This document shows positions 16,259 through 24,702 of a DNA stretch of 64,000 nt, piece after piece (within the stretch, counting starts at the first letter, position 1; each line of letters opens with the position of its first letter). The notes under the pieces are model-generated. The model had not been told where the DNA came from and ran no database searches. It worked only from the letters and a program-made list of their open reading frames with translations. The stretch comes from Kitasatospora phosalacinea (GTDB lineage Bacteria; Actinomycetota; Actinomycetes; Streptomycetales; Streptomycetaceae). The position numbers were made by a program, and so were the translations under genes. Where the stretch lies: contig NZ_JNWZ01000050.1 in assembly GCF_000716545.1 (NCBI RefSeq), positions 25,227 through 89,226 on the forward strand, in the 5' to 3' direction.

Positions 16259-17443
16259 TCAGGCCCCCGAGGCCGCCCGGCAGCTCACCTTCCCGCGCTT
16301 CCGACTCCGGGCACCCCTGGCGCCCCTGCTGCCCCTCCCGCCCTCGGCGTCCTCGGCGCCGCGCCGGGCCCCGGCGGCCAGCGTCGCGGCCTGCGCCCGG
16401 GCGCGGTCGAAGACCCGCACCGGGTTCGGCGCGGACGTCCACGGGTGGGCGCCGCACCACGGGCCGAGCAGCCGGAACTGCTCCAGCGCCAGCGCGGGCT
16501 GCCGCGACAGCAGCGCGAAGTGCGCCAGCAGGTGCCGCAGCGCCGGCACCTGGTCGTTCGACGCCGGCACCGCGTCCAGCGCCGCCGCCACCCGGGGCAG
16601 CAGCTCCCGGTACCGGCGGCCGGCGGGCAGCCCGCCCGGGCCGTGCCGCGACTCCAGCTCGGTGAGCGCCTGCAGGTACAACCCGGGCAGCGGCGAACCG
16701 GCCGGGGCCCCCTCCACCGCGCGCACCGCGAAGCGCAGCATCAGCGCGTCGCTGCCGTGCCACTTGGCGCACCAGTACTGCATCGCCTGCCAGTGCCCGC
16801 CGACGTGGTGCGGCGCCCGGGCCACCACCTCGGCCCACAGCTCCCGGAACTCCCGGTGCGACAGCCGCATCCCGCGCGCGGCGGTGACCATCACCACCCA
16901 GGGCCCGGGATCGCGCCCGTCCGCCTCGGCCGCCGCCCGGGCCAGCCGGTACGCCACGGGCAGCTGCGCCCGGAACGCGGCCAGCCGGTCCGGCTCGACC
17001 CGCGCCGCGAAACCGCCGCCGCGCGCCTCCCAGGCCCGCTGCACCAGCAGCCTGGCCCGGACCGTCGCGGCGGCGCACGGCGCCGTCCCCGCCTCCTCCC
17101 ACGCGGTCAGCCACTCGTCGCGCGCGGCCGCCACCCGGGTCAGGAAGTCCAGCCGGGACCAGCGCTCGTCCCAGTCCTCGCCGGCCGCCGCCACGTACGC
17201 CTCGGCCGCCCGCCAGCCGCCCGCCAGGCAGGAGTCCGCCAGCGCCTCCAGCTCCTTGCGCCGCAGCAGCCGCATCGGCGGCCCGGCCCGGCCCGGGTCC
17301 AGCTCCACCGAGGACGCCAGCCCGTGCGCCGACGGATCGAACCCCGAGGTCTCCACCTTCCCCGGCCCCGACCAACCGCCGCCCCGACGCCGTGCGAACA
17401 GCACGATCAGCGCGGCGAAACCGAACAACAGGACGGGGATCAT
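16259..17443 (-). CDS. Unknown protein with N-terminal membrane anchor
   Basis: A 394-residue protein with one N-terminal membrane segment (MIPVLLFGFAALIVLFARRR) and an otherwise soluble, Ala/Arg-rich helical body. Regions such as AAEAYVAAAGEDWDERWSRLDFLTRVAAARDEWL and DQVPALRHLLAHFALLSRQPALALEQFRLLGPW look like TPR-like helical hairpins. WWQAM-type aromatic positions occur around HVGGHWQAMQYWCAKWHGSD. No catalytic motif was found. The basic C-terminal tail (SRGARGARSRKRGK) suggests a cytoplasmic end with the anchor at the N terminus. The ATG at 17443 has no strong ribosome site. Similar proteins are usually annotated as hypothetical in Streptomyces (general recollection, not checked). Confidence 0.7.
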   Translation of the reverse strand: MIPVLLFGFAALIVLFARRRGGGWSGPGKVETSGFDPSAHGLASSVELDPGRAGPPMRLLRRKELEALADSCLAGGWRAAEAYVAAAGEDWDERWSRLDFLTRVAAARDEWLTAWEEAGTAPCAAATVRARLLVQRAWEARGGGFAARVEPDRLAAFRAQLPVAYRLARAAAEADGRDPGPWVVMVTAARGMRLSHREFRELWAEVVARAPHHVGGHWQAMQYWCAKWHGSDALMLRFAVRAVEGAPAGSPLPGLYLQALTELESRHGPGGLPAGRRYRELLPRVAAALDAVPASNDQVPALRHLLAHFALLSRQPALALEQFRLLGPWCGAHPWTSAPNPVRVFDRARAQAATLAAGARRGAEDAEGGRGSRGARGARSRKRGKVSCRAASGA

Positions 17444-17799
17444 GCGGAGAATGATCTACCACCCGGCTCCGCCCCGGCACGCCACCCCCCTTTCTGTGAC
17501 ACGGTTGAAACCGTTGCGGTAACCGGGTGGTGTGGGTACGGCCGACGGCGGGCGGCCGTAGCCCCGGCCGTCCTCCGCCGCGAGCCGGTCGAGCTCGCCG
17601 TCCGCCTCCGACACGGCGGTGGCGGGCAACCGGGCTTCCGGCCGGCCGGGTCGCGGGGCGGCCCGGGGGAGTGCGGGGAACTGCAGGGAACTGCGGGGAG
17701 CTGCGGGAGGCCGCCGCGTGGCGGCCGGGCTGAGGGGCGGGGAGCGCCGAGGGCAGCCAAGGCCGGTGGCCTTGGCTGCCCTCGGGTGGTGGGGGCGGG
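17444..17799. other. 356-base spacer between two minus-strand genes
   Basis: It holds the collagenase terminator (17748-17784), a short hairpin GGCCGCC/GGCGGCC (17709-17726), and about three 10-bp tandem repeats of the form GGGAACTGC (17677-17706). The promoter of the membrane-anchored protein must lie in the part nearest 17444. No gene was seen. Confidence 0.55.
17748..17784 (-). terminator. Terminator of the collagenase gene
   Basis: A perfect 17-bp stem (CGAGGGCAGCCAAGGCC with its complement at 17768-17784) and a three-base loop GGT. It begins 15 bases beyond the collagenase stop on the minus strand. Confidence 0.8.
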
Positions 17800-20448
17800 T
17801 CAGAACCGGGTGCTGATGGTGACGTCGGCGAAGTCGGTGGCGGCGTACAGGCTCAGGTAGCGGTAGCCGGCGGTGGGGTTGGTGACGGTGATGGTCTGGG
17901 CGGTGCCCGGGTCGGTGGAGGAGGCGGTGAAGGCGCCGGGGGAGGCCCAGGTGGTGTCGTTGTAGTACAGGTACGCGGTGCCGGTTCCGCCGTCCGCGGT
18001 GACCTTCAGGGTGGTGGTGCCGGCGGGCAGGTAGACGTACAGGTAGTCGGTGCTGCCGGCGGTGCGGGTGCGGCCGGTGCGCCGGCAGTTCCGGCCCATC
18101 GCGTCGGGGCGCTGGTCGGTGCAGGTCGGCAGGGCGGGGGCGTCGCCGTCGACGGTGGTGGTGACCGAGGCGGGGGTGGCGGTGGTGCGGCCGTCGGCGT
18201 CGGTGACGGTCAGGGCGACGGTGTAGGTGCCGGCCTTGGCGTAGGTGTGCGAGGGGTTGCGCTCGTCGGAGGAGGACCCGTCGCCGAAGGTCCAGTGCCA
18301 GGCGGTGATCCGCGCCGGTGAGCCGGTGACCACGGAGCGGTCGGTGAGGGTGACGGTGGCGCCGTTCACGGACCGGTCGAACAGCGCGGTCGGGCCGGTG
18401 GCGAAGCAGGCGCCGTCCGCGCACCGGGTCAGCCAGGCGTCGAAGTCGGCGTCGTAGGAGGTGCCGAGGCCGTCGTAGACCGCGTACCCGCCCCGGTAGT
18501 CGCCGGCGCGGAAGCGGCCGAGCACGGCGTACACGTCCGCCGGGTGCTTCTCGACCATGTAGCGGACGGCCAGGTAGCCCCACGGGTAGACCCGGGTGGA
18601 GTCCGAATTGCCGTACGTGTTCTGGAAGATCGTCGACAGCTTGTAGGTGTGTTTGCCGGCCTCGGCCATCGCCTGGGTGTCGGTGACGCCCCGGTAGGCG
18701 TACGACTGGTACTCGGCGACCCCCTCGATCCACCAGATGTCCGGGACGGACGTCTCGGCGGCGAAGTCGCCCTTCATGTCGTAGACGTTGTCGAGGTAGT
18801 GGGTGTACTCGTGGTTGAGGTTCCACACGTTGCCCGGGAAGTCGTCGTTCCACGACTTCTGGTACATCACGCACACCGGCTGGTTGTTCGGGTCGGTGAC
18901 GTCCATGACGGTCTGGCCGCCGTTGTCGGTCGAGTTGCCGTAGATCGCCCACGAGTAGGTCTGGTAGTCGGCGGCACTGGCGAACACCGGCATGACGACC
19001 GTCCTGCCGTACTGGTTCGGCACCGGGCCGTCGTCCTTGACCAGGCCGTGGAAGAAGGCGTCCTCGCCGCGCAGGCTGTCGCACACCGGCCGTAGTTGGG
19101 CCACCGTCAGGGCCTGGGCGCGCAGCGTCCTGTGGTCGCAGACCAGGACGTTGGGCAGGACGGCGTCGGCGAGCCTGGTCGGCAGGTCGCAGGTGCCGTA
19201 GTACGCGCACTGGCCGTGGTCGTAGGCGTTGGCGTTGAACGCCACGTGCACGTACAGCGGGCCGGTCGCGCCGAGGATCCGGGTGGTGTCGAGGACCTGT
19301 TTGACCAGCGGCTTGGCGGCGTTCTCCACGGCGGTGGAGGTGCCGGCCATCCGGGCGAGGTCGTTGCCCGCGTTGACGTCCAGGAAGGCGTTCGGAGTGC
19401 CCAGCAGGTCGCGGTGGCCGAGCGTGAAGTCGCCGAGCGAGGCGACCAGGCCGGTGTCCGCGCCGATCGCGTTCACGAAGTCGGTGTTCCAGTTGCCGCG
19501 CCACAGCGGGGCGAACAGCACCGCGTTGACCGCGTTGACCATCTTCGGCGTCGCGTCGTACCCGTTGTCGTAGCCGTCCAGCACCTGCTCGTAGACGTTC
19601 AGGTACCCGGCCTGGACATTGGCGCTGTCGGTCAGGATCAGCGCGTCGTACAGCACGGCGCCGTTGGCGTCGGTGACGTCCTTCCACCGGGTGCCCGCGA
19701 AGAAGGCGTCCAGACCGGCCCGGGTCGCGCTGGTCAGCGCGGCGCCGTAACCGCCGACCTGGGACGGGTAGTAGGACTGCACGTAGTAGCCGGCCCGCAG
19801 GAACTGCACCAGTTGCAGGACGCCGGAGCCGTTGGTGCCGTCGTAGCCCGCCGCCAGGTCCTTGAAGGCGCCCGCGACGGTGAGCATGTTGGACTGCTTG
19901 AAGATCGGGCCCGCGTCGGCGCCGGTCACGTTGTACAGCGTGTTGACGCAGGTGTTCGTCGAGGACTTGACGAAGTTCACCAGGTCGGTGCCGGTGCGGC
20001 TGCCGAAGTCGGCGTAGGTGCAGCTCTGCGCGGCGGCGGCTGCGGCGGTTGCGGTTGCGGCCTGCGCACCGGCCGGGCCGGTCCCGGGGCCGGGGGCGGC
20101 GTTCCGGGCGGCCGGGCGCGGGGCGGTCTGGACGGCGGTGCCCTTCGGCTGCCCCATCTGGACCTGGCCGAGCAGGGCGGGCGGCAGCGGTGCGGACACC
20201 GGGGTCAGGCTCTCGGGCGCGGCGTCGACGATCGGACCGAGCGGCTTGGGGACGGCCCCGCCGGGGGCGTCGGCGCCCTCGGCGGGGACCGGGGCGGAGG
20301 CCGGGGCGAAGGCCGCCGCACCGGCGGCCTTCGCGGGCTGTCCGCCGGTGGCGGCCACGGCCGGGGAGACCGGCAGCAGGGTGGCCGCGACGGTGCAGCC
20401 GGCCAACAGGCCGGCCGCCAGGGCGGGGAGGGGTATGCGCAGACGCAC
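17800..20448 (-). CDS. Secreted M9 family collagenase with PKD and PPC domains
   Basis: An 882-residue secreted zinc metalloprotease. A signal peptide is clear: IPLPALAAGLLAGCTVAATLLPVSPAVAA. An Ala/Pro-rich pro-region follows, then the M9 N-terminal (activator) part (CTYADFGSRTGTDLVNFVKSS) and the peptidase unit with HEYTH at 546-550 and the third zinc ligand Glu575 in WWIEGVAEY. A PKD domain spans about 684-770 (WTFGDGSSSDERNPSHTYAKAGTYTVALTV) and a pre-peptidase C-terminal domain about 785-880, both usual collagen- or matrix-binding modules. The GTG at 20448 has an AGGAGAAG ribosome site. Enzymes of this family cleave collagen or gelatin outside the cell. A LysR gene lies just upstream, and both promoters share a 12-bp box. 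Confidence 0.95.
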   Translation of the reverse strand: MRLRIPLPALAAGLLAGCTVAATLLPVSPAVAATGGQPAKAAGAAAFAPASAPVPAEGADAPGGAVPKPLGPIVDAAPESLTPVSAPLPPALLGQVQMGQPKGTAVQTAPRPAARNAAPGPGTGPAGAQAATATAAAAAAQSCTYADFGSRTGTDLVNFVKSSTNTCVNTLYNVTGADAGPIFKQSNMLTVAGAFKDLAAGYDGTNGSGVLQLVQFLRAGYYVQSYYPSQVGGYGAALTSATRAGLDAFFAGTRWKDVTDANGAVLYDALILTDSANVQAGYLNVYEQVLDGYDNGYDATPKMVNAVNAVLFAPLWRGNWNTDFVNAIGADTGLVASLGDFTLGHRDLLGTPNAFLDVNAGNDLARMAGTSTAVENAAKPLVKQVLDTTRILGATGPLYVHVAFNANAYDHGQCAYYGTCDLPTRLADAVLPNVLVCDHRTLRAQALTVAQLRPVCDSLRGEDAFFHGLVKDDGPVPNQYGRTVVMPVFASAADYQTYSWAIYGNSTDNGGQTVMDVTDPNNQPVCVMYQKSWNDDFPGNVWNLNHEYTHYLDNVYDMKGDFAAETSVPDIWWIEGVAEYQSYAYRGVTDTQAMAEAGKHTYKLSTIFQNTYGNSDSTRVYPWGYLAVRYMVEKHPADVYAVLGRFRAGDYRGGYAVYDGLGTSYDADFDAWLTRCADGACFATGPTALFDRSVNGATVTLTDRSVVTGSPARITAWHWTFGDGSSSDERNPSHTYAKAGTYTVALTVTDADGRTTATPASVTTTVDGDAPALPTCTDQRPDAMGRNCRRTGRTRTAGSTDYLYVYLPAGTTTLKVTADGGTGTAYLYYNDTTWASPGAFTASSTDPGTAQTITVTNPTAGYRYLSLYAATDFADVTISTRF

Positions 20449-20537
20449 TGCTTCTCCTGGGGGAGGGAGTTCACCGGGCACGACAGACGGGGGAGGGTGG
20501 CGCGGTGAGCATCCTGGCACCGGGCGCAGGGTCAGAA

Positions 20538-20566
20538 CAATGTCACAGGTCATATGACATTGCATG
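20538..20566. promoter_or_regulatory. Inverted-repeat operator upstream of the collagenase
   Basis: CAATGTCA (20538-20545) and TGACATTG (20555-20562) form a perfect 8-bp inverted repeat with a nine-base spacer, and GTCATATGAC (20549-20558) is itself palindromic. Read on the minus strand, 20555-20566 is CATGCAATGTCA, identical to the box before the LysR gene. The position, 90-118 bases upstream of the collagenase start, fits a LysR site. Confidence 0.7.
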
Positions 20567-20611
20567 GACGCGGCATAACACGGAGGGGAAGACCTTGGCC
20601 CGCCCCGGGCT

Positions 20612-21637
20612 TCAGGTGCGTGGCGGGCGGAACGTCCGGCCGGCCCAACCGTGCAGGTGGGGGGCCTCGGCGGCGAGTTCCCGGTACGCGGCGGCCGCCG
20701 CCCCGCACAACGTGTCGGCCAGGCCCGGGCCGATCGTGGCACGCCGCCACAGCAGCACGTACCGCAGCCACAGCGGCGTCCCCAGCAGCGGCTTGACCGC
20801 GACGCCGGGCACCGGCGCGGTGCTGCCCGGGACCAGCGCCGCGCCCAGTCCGGCGGCCACCAGGTCGAGCACCTCCCGCCGCCCGCAGGGCAGTTCGCGC
20901 ACCCCGGCCGGGGCGAACGCGGCCGCCTCGCAGGCGGCCCGGAACAGCGCGGGCCAGGGCGCGCCGTCGGCGGCGGGCAGTAGCCAGGTCTCGCCGGCCA
21001 GGTCGGCCGGCGCGGGTTCAGTGTGGTGGCGCAGCGGGTGCCCGGCGGGCAGTGCGACGAACACCGGCTCGGTGGCGACGGCGCGCGCCGCCAGCGCGGG
21101 CGTGGCGCGCGGGCCCGGGCCGGGGTGGTCGAGCAGCAGCGCCAGGTCGAAGGGGGGCTCGGGGGCCGGGGTCGAGGCCGGGGCCGGGGTCGCGGGCGGT
21201 TCGGCGGCCCGGACGGAGGGTGGCTCGGGGTTCCGCGCGGGGGGCGGCTCGGGGTGCCGAGTGGGGGCCAGGGCGAAGCGCAGCTCGGGCCGGAGCTGCC
21301 TGGTCCTGGCCAGGGTGCCGGGCAGCAGGGCGGGGCAGTCGGTGGCCAACCGCAGTTCGCGGTGCGGACGTTCGCCGTCCGGGACGGCGGCCCGGCCCAG
21401 TCGGTCGACCCGGGAGAGCACCTCGCGGGCGGCGGCCAGCACCTCGGCCCCGAACGTGGTGGGCACCACGCCGGCCGCCGTCCGGTCGAACACCGCCGCG
21501 CCCAAGTGGTGCTCGATCCGCCGCAGTTGGGTGCTGGTCGCGGGCTGGGACGCGCCGATCGCGGCCGCCGCCCGCCCCACGCTGCCGCTGTCGGCGATCG
21601 CGCAGAGCACCCGCAGGTGTCGCAACTCCAGATCCAC
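20612..21637 (-). CDS. LysR family regulator, likely of the collagenase
   Basis: A 341-residue LysR-type protein. The helix-turn-helix is LELRHLRVLCAIADSGSVGRAAAAIGASQPATSTQLRRIEHHLGAAVFDRTAAGVVPTTFG. The effector domain is atypical: after RELRLATDCPALLPGTLARTRQLRPELRFAL there is a long Pro/Glu-rich insert of repeated PEPP motifs before FDLALLLDHPGPGP, and it ends with the usual GLGAALVPGS region. The GTG at 21637 is chosen because GAGGAGGG stands six bases upstream. It shares orientation with the collagenase (164 bases apart), but the collagenase has its own operator, so separate transcription is likely. The shared CATGCAATGTCA box suggests it controls both itself and the protease. Confidence 0.85.
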   Translation of the reverse strand: MDLELRHLRVLCAIADSGSVGRAAAAIGASQPATSTQLRRIEHHLGAAVFDRTAAGVVPTTFGAEVLAAAREVLSRVDRLGRAAVPDGERPHRELRLATDCPALLPGTLARTRQLRPELRFALAPTRHPEPPPARNPEPPSVRAAEPPATPAPASTPAPEPPFDLALLLDHPGPGPRATPALAARAVATEPVFVALPAGHPLRHHTEPAPADLAGETWLLPAADGAPWPALFRAACEAAAFAPAGVRELPCGRREVLDLVAAGLGAALVPGSTAPVPGVAVKPLLGTPLWLRYVLLWRRATIGPGLADTLCGAAAAAYRELAAEAPHLHGWAGRTFRPPRT

Positions 21638-21690
21638 GACCGGCCCTCCTCGCGCGGGCGGCCCCGCCTCGGCGGTGGCATCGGACGATT

Positions 21691-21716
21691 CATGCAATGT
21701 CACACGCAACATGTCA
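21691..21716. promoter_or_regulatory. CATGCAATGTCA box upstream of the LysR gene
   Basis: CATGCAATGTCA at 21691-21702 is an exact copy of the collagenase box (20555-20566, opposite strand). A half copy CATGTCA follows at 21710-21716. It is 54-79 bases upstream of the LysR start, suitable for autoregulation. Confidence 0.65.
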
Positions 21717-21810
21717 GATGGTTTTGCTCACCTTCGCCTCCCGGCAGTGCCGCGTCAAGCCCCCGGATGCCGAAGACCCCTGGACGGCGGCCCCGCCGCC
21801 ACCCCGGGTC

Positions 21811-21846
21811 GTCGATCGGGTCGTCGGTCGGGCCGTCGGTCGGGTC
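21811..21846. repeat. Three 12-bp tandem repeats
   Basis: GTCGRTCGGGYC occurs three times in tandem in the spacer between the LysR start and the stop of the PIG-L gene. No function is evident. Confidence 0.7.
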
Positions 21847-21849
21847 GCG

Positions 21850-22623
21850 TCAGCCGGACGGCGTGCGGACCTCCACCGGGGGAGGGGGAGGGGAGCCGGC
21901 GGGCAGCGGATGGCGCTGGTACCACTCCGTCCCCGCCATCCGGGCCCGGTCCGCCGGGGACGCGGCCGCCAACCGGCCCGGCAGCGCGCCGCGCTCCACC
22001 TCCGAGCGGTGCGCGAACACCGCCGCCAACTTGCGCTCCAGCCACGGCGACACGTCCAGCGCCTCCGTCTCCCCGTCCGGCACGGTGTACGCCGTCCGCC
22101 CGGGGCGCAGCAGCAGCGGGGCCAACTCGCGACCCGCCCCGTCCGGATGCGTGGCCAGCAGTAGCCGCCGCACCCGCACGGGCCCGCCCAACTCCGGGTA
22201 CAGGCCCGGCAGCGCGGCGGCCTGCACCGCGAGCACCGTCAACCGGTGGGTCTGCCGGTGGTCCGGATGCCCGGTCATCCCGCCGTACGCGTCGTGCGTC
22301 ACCACCCACTCCGGCCGGAACCCGCGCAACTGGGCCACCAGCCCCCGCACCGCCTCCTCCAGCGGCACGTCCAGCAGTCGGGCCGCGCCGGGCGCCGACT
22401 CCGGGACCTTCGCGTCCGCGTAACCCAGCAGCCGGGGCGCCCCGGCCCCCAACTCCGCCAGCGCCCGCGCCAGTTCGGGCGCCCGGTGGGTCCCCGCCGC
22501 CCAGGTCGCGGTCACCACGGCGGTCCGCGCCCCCGCCGCCGCGTGCCGGGCGAGCAGACCGCCCGCCGCGAGCGACTCGTCGTCCGGATGGGCGAACACG
22601 CCCAGTACGTCGGGCAGTTCCAT
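21850..22623 (-). CDS. PIG-L family deacetylase (MshB/LmbE-like)
   Basis: A 257-residue zinc-dependent N-deacetylase of the PIG-L/LmbE family. The metal site is AHPDDE at residues 11-16, and the second part is THDAYGGMTGHPDHRQTH near residues 115-130. The family includes MshB (mycothiol synthesis) and mycothiol-S-conjugate amidase as well as antibiotic sugar deacetylases. The sequence alone does not say which, though a length of about 260 is shorter than the roughly 290 of MshB. The ATG at 22623 is preceded by GGTGGCGGG. It stands alone; the next gene on the same strand is a TetR regulator 154 bases upstream, with a hairpin between. Confidence 0.9.
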   Translation of the reverse strand: MELPDVLGVFAHPDDESLAAGGLLARHAAAGARTAVVTATWAAGTHRAPELARALAELGAGAPRLLGYADAKVPESAPGAARLLDVPLEEAVRGLVAQLRGFRPEWVVTHDAYGGMTGHPDHRQTHRLTVLAVQAAALPGLYPELGGPVRVRRLLLATHPDGAGRELAPLLLRPGRTAYTVPDGETEALDVSPWLERKLAAVFAHRSEVERGALPGRLAAASPADRARMAGTEWYQRHPLPAGSPPPPPVEVRTPSG

Positions 22624-22666
22624 CCCGCCACCACCTCTCCACGCACGATCGTGCCTGCCCGCCACG

Positions 22667-22777
22667 CTAGGGCCCGTCTTCAAACCCCCGTCTGCCCCAC
22701 AACGCCTGGCACGCCCTCTCGCCGCACCGGGCGAAAGGCCAAGTACATCCAGTACGAGGCCTTCCGGCGCCGGACGG
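22667..22777. other. Repeat-like noncoding segment with TetR-gene terminator hairpin
   Basis: Between the PIG-L start and the TetR stop lies a segment with CTAGGGCCCGTCTTCAAAC near one end and a hairpin near the other: AAGGCC and GTAC (22735-22746) pair with GTAC and GGCCTT (22752-22763). The hairpin is about 15 bases beyond the TetR stop and can be its terminator. The whole looks like a dispersed Streptomyces repeat or the end of an insertion element, from general recollection only. Confidence 0.4.
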
Positions 22778-23383
22778 TCAGGCGGTCGGGCGGGGCGGGC
22801 AGGTGCAGAGCGGGGCGAAGGCCCGGGCGGCGGCCGCGGCGAGGTCGGCGGCGATGGCGGGGGGCGGGTCGCCGGCCAGGACGCGGCGGCGCAGTTCGCG
22901 CAGGGTGGCGCGGTGCAGGCCGGTGAGGGCGCCGGCCAGCAGGGGGGCGTCGGGGGAGGGCGGCAGCGCGGCGGCCAGGGCGGCTTCGGCGCGTTCGCCG
23001 ATCTCGCGTTCGCGGGCGCGCAGCGCGGGGCTGGCCTCGACGGTGCGGAAGAAGGCGGCGGAGCCGGGGGCGAGGCCGATCGCGGGGTCGGTCCGGCGCA
23101 GGGCGGCGCAGAGGTCGTCGCGGACGGCGGCGGCGGGGCAGCAGGTCCCGGGCGGGAGCGGGTCGACCAGGGCGGCGAGGTGGCGTTCGACCTCCTCCTG
23201 CCGGTCGAAGAACAGGTCTTCCTTGGTCGGGAAGTAGTTGAACACCGTGTTGGTGGAGACGCCCGCGTGCCGGGCGACCTCGGCGACGGTGACCCGGTCG
23301 AAGCCGTGCTCCAGGAAGAGCGGCAGCGCGGTGTCCGCGATGGCGGTGCGGGTCTGCTGCTTCTTGGTCTCGCGAAGGCCCAT
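22778..23383 (-). CDS. TetR family transcriptional regulator
   Basis: A 201-residue TetR-type repressor. The N-terminal helix-turn-helix spans about residues 8-55: [50 protein letters not shown], a textbook match. The remaining 145 residues form the ligand-binding helical domain, Ala-rich with no recognisable ligand pocket; the C-terminal CTCPP is unusual. The gene is divergent from a glycosidase-like gene, and a perfect 15-bp palindrome lies in the spacer, so it most likely represses itself and that gene until a small ligand binds. Confidence 0.92.
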   Translation of the reverse strand: MGLRETKKQQTRTAIADTALPLFLEHGFDRVTVAEVARHAGVSTNTVFNYFPTKEDLFFDRQEEVERHLAALVDPLPPGTCCPAAAVRDDLCAALRRTDPAIGLAPGSAAFFRTVEASPALRAREREIGERAEAALAAALPPSPDAPLLAGALTGLHRATLRELRRRVLAGDPPPAIAADLAAAAARAFAPLCTCPPRPTA

Positions 23384-23419
23384 GCGCCCATCGTACGGAA
23401 TGGTAGGGTCACTGAAAAA

Positions 23420-23434
23420 TTGGTGTCACACCAA
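23420..23434. promoter_or_regulatory. TetR operator TTGGTGTCACACCAA
   Basis: A perfect inverted repeat with 7-bp arms and a single central C lies 36-50 bases upstream of the TetR start and 45-59 upstream of the divergent gene. The shape and place are those of a TetR-family operator. Confidence 0.75.
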
Positions 23435-23478
23435 GTTTCTTCGACGGATGACGCCGGACGAGGATGAGGGAGAGCGAA

Positions 23479-24471
23479 ATGGCTTACCGGCGGCGGGAGT
23501 TCACCTTCGGCATCTACCCGGGCGGGCTGGTCGGCGACGAACACGGCCTGGTCCACCCCGTGCGGCCCGACGACCCGGTGCGGGTGGCCGAGGCGCTCGA
23601 CCTGCTGCAGGGCGCGGAGCCCGGCTTCCGGGTGCGGGTCTACCGCTCCTTCGCGGCCACCGTCCCCGCGCCGCCGCAGACCCCCGACGGCTGGGAGGCG
23701 TACCTGCGGCGGCCGGGGCGGCGGGTCGACCTGGTGGTCCAGTTCCGCGAGCCGACCGGCTCCCTGGCGGGCTGGGAGGCGTACGTACGGGGCCAGGTGC
23801 GCGAACTCGGCGACCGGCTCGGCTCGGTGCAGGTCTGCGAGGAGCCCAACGCCGACCTGCCGGTGCTGGACGGCAGCATCCCGAACGTGCTGGCCGCGCT
23901 GGTGGCCGGGGTGGTCGCCGCCAAGGACGAGGTGCGCGCGCTCGGCCTGGACGCCACCGTCGGCTTCAACGCCGTCCCCGCCTTCGGCCCGGACGCGACC
24001 TTCTGGCCCGACCTCGGCCGGCTCGTCGACGACCGCTTCCTGGACGCGCTGGACTACGTCGGCCTGGACTGCTTCCCGGACGTCTTCCGCCCCGTCCCCG
24101 CCGAACGCCTCGCCGAGGTCACCGGCTGGCTGCTGGACACCTTCCGGCACACCGACCTGCCGAAGGCCGGCATCCCGGCCGACGTCCCGATCCGGATCTG
24201 CGAGAACGGCTGGCCGACCGGCCCGGGCCGCCCCGAGGAGGCCCAGGCGCGCGTCCTGGAGACGGTGGTCCGCACCGTCGCCGCCCGGGCCGGGGAACTC
24301 GGCATCGACGGCTACACGCTGTTCGCGCTGCGCGACGCGGACAGCTCCGGCGCGGGACTGTTCCGGCACTTCGGGCTGCTGCGCGACGACCACACGCCCA
24401 AGCCGGGGTTCGACACCTACCGCCGCCTGATCGCCGAACTCGGGCCGCGGCTCAGGGGGTCGGACGGGTAG
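23479..24471 (+). CDS. TIM-barrel glycosidase-like protein
   Basis: A 330-residue protein with the look of a (beta/alpha)8 glycoside hydrolase. Two Glu residues sit where family clan-A enzymes have the acid/base and nucleophile: VQVCEEPN (Glu121 or 122, on strand 4) and IRICENGWPTG (Glu242, on strand 7). Between them DYVGLDCFPDVF resembles barrel strand 6. No signal peptide is present, so it acts inside the cell. The start is the ATG at 23479, with GAGGGAGAG directly upstream; an ATG at 23464 is in frame but has no ribosome site. The substrate is unknown. It is probably repressed by the divergent TetR protein. Confidence 0.75.
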   Translation: MAYRRREFTFGIYPGGLVGDEHGLVHPVRPDDPVRVAEALDLLQGAEPGFRVRVYRSFAATVPAPPQTPDGWEAYLRRPGRRVDLVVQFREPTGSLAGWEAYVRGQVRELGDRLGSVQVCEEPNADLPVLDGSIPNVLAALVAGVVAAKDEVRALGLDATVGFNAVPAFGPDATFWPDLGRLVDDRFLDALDYVGLDCFPDVFRPVPAERLAEVTGWLLDTFRHTDLPKAGIPADVPIRICENGWPTGPGRPEEAQARVLETVVRTVAARAGELGIDGYTLFALRDADSSGAGLFRHFGLLRDDHTPKPGFDTYRRLIAELGPRLRGSDG

Positions 24472-24702
24472 ACCGGCGGGTGGGGGGCCGGGGAGTGGCG
24501 GCGGGCGAGGGGGTGATCGTCGAACTCGGGCCGGGGCTTCTGAACTCGATCGGTGATGTCGGAGTCGTTCGCCCGGCAGCGGTGGCTCCGGTAGCTCCGG
24601 GCCCGTCCGGGACCGGGCGGTAGGGCTTGGCCCGCACCCTCGCCCCGGTCCGCTCGGCGAAACGGCGCGGATCACCACCCGGCAGAACCGGCCGGTGGGC
24701 CG

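Noticed and set aside
17800..21693. One frame of 1,297 codons joining the LysR region to the collagenase
   Set aside because: The part upstream of 20448 is an out-of-frame reading of the LysR gene. The signal peptide and ribosome site place the start at 20448.
24472..24702. Terminator or small gene between the convergent glycosidase-like and DUF2071 genes
   Set aside because: Only short palindromes such as ACCGGCCGGT were found, not a convincing stem-loop, and no supported frame.
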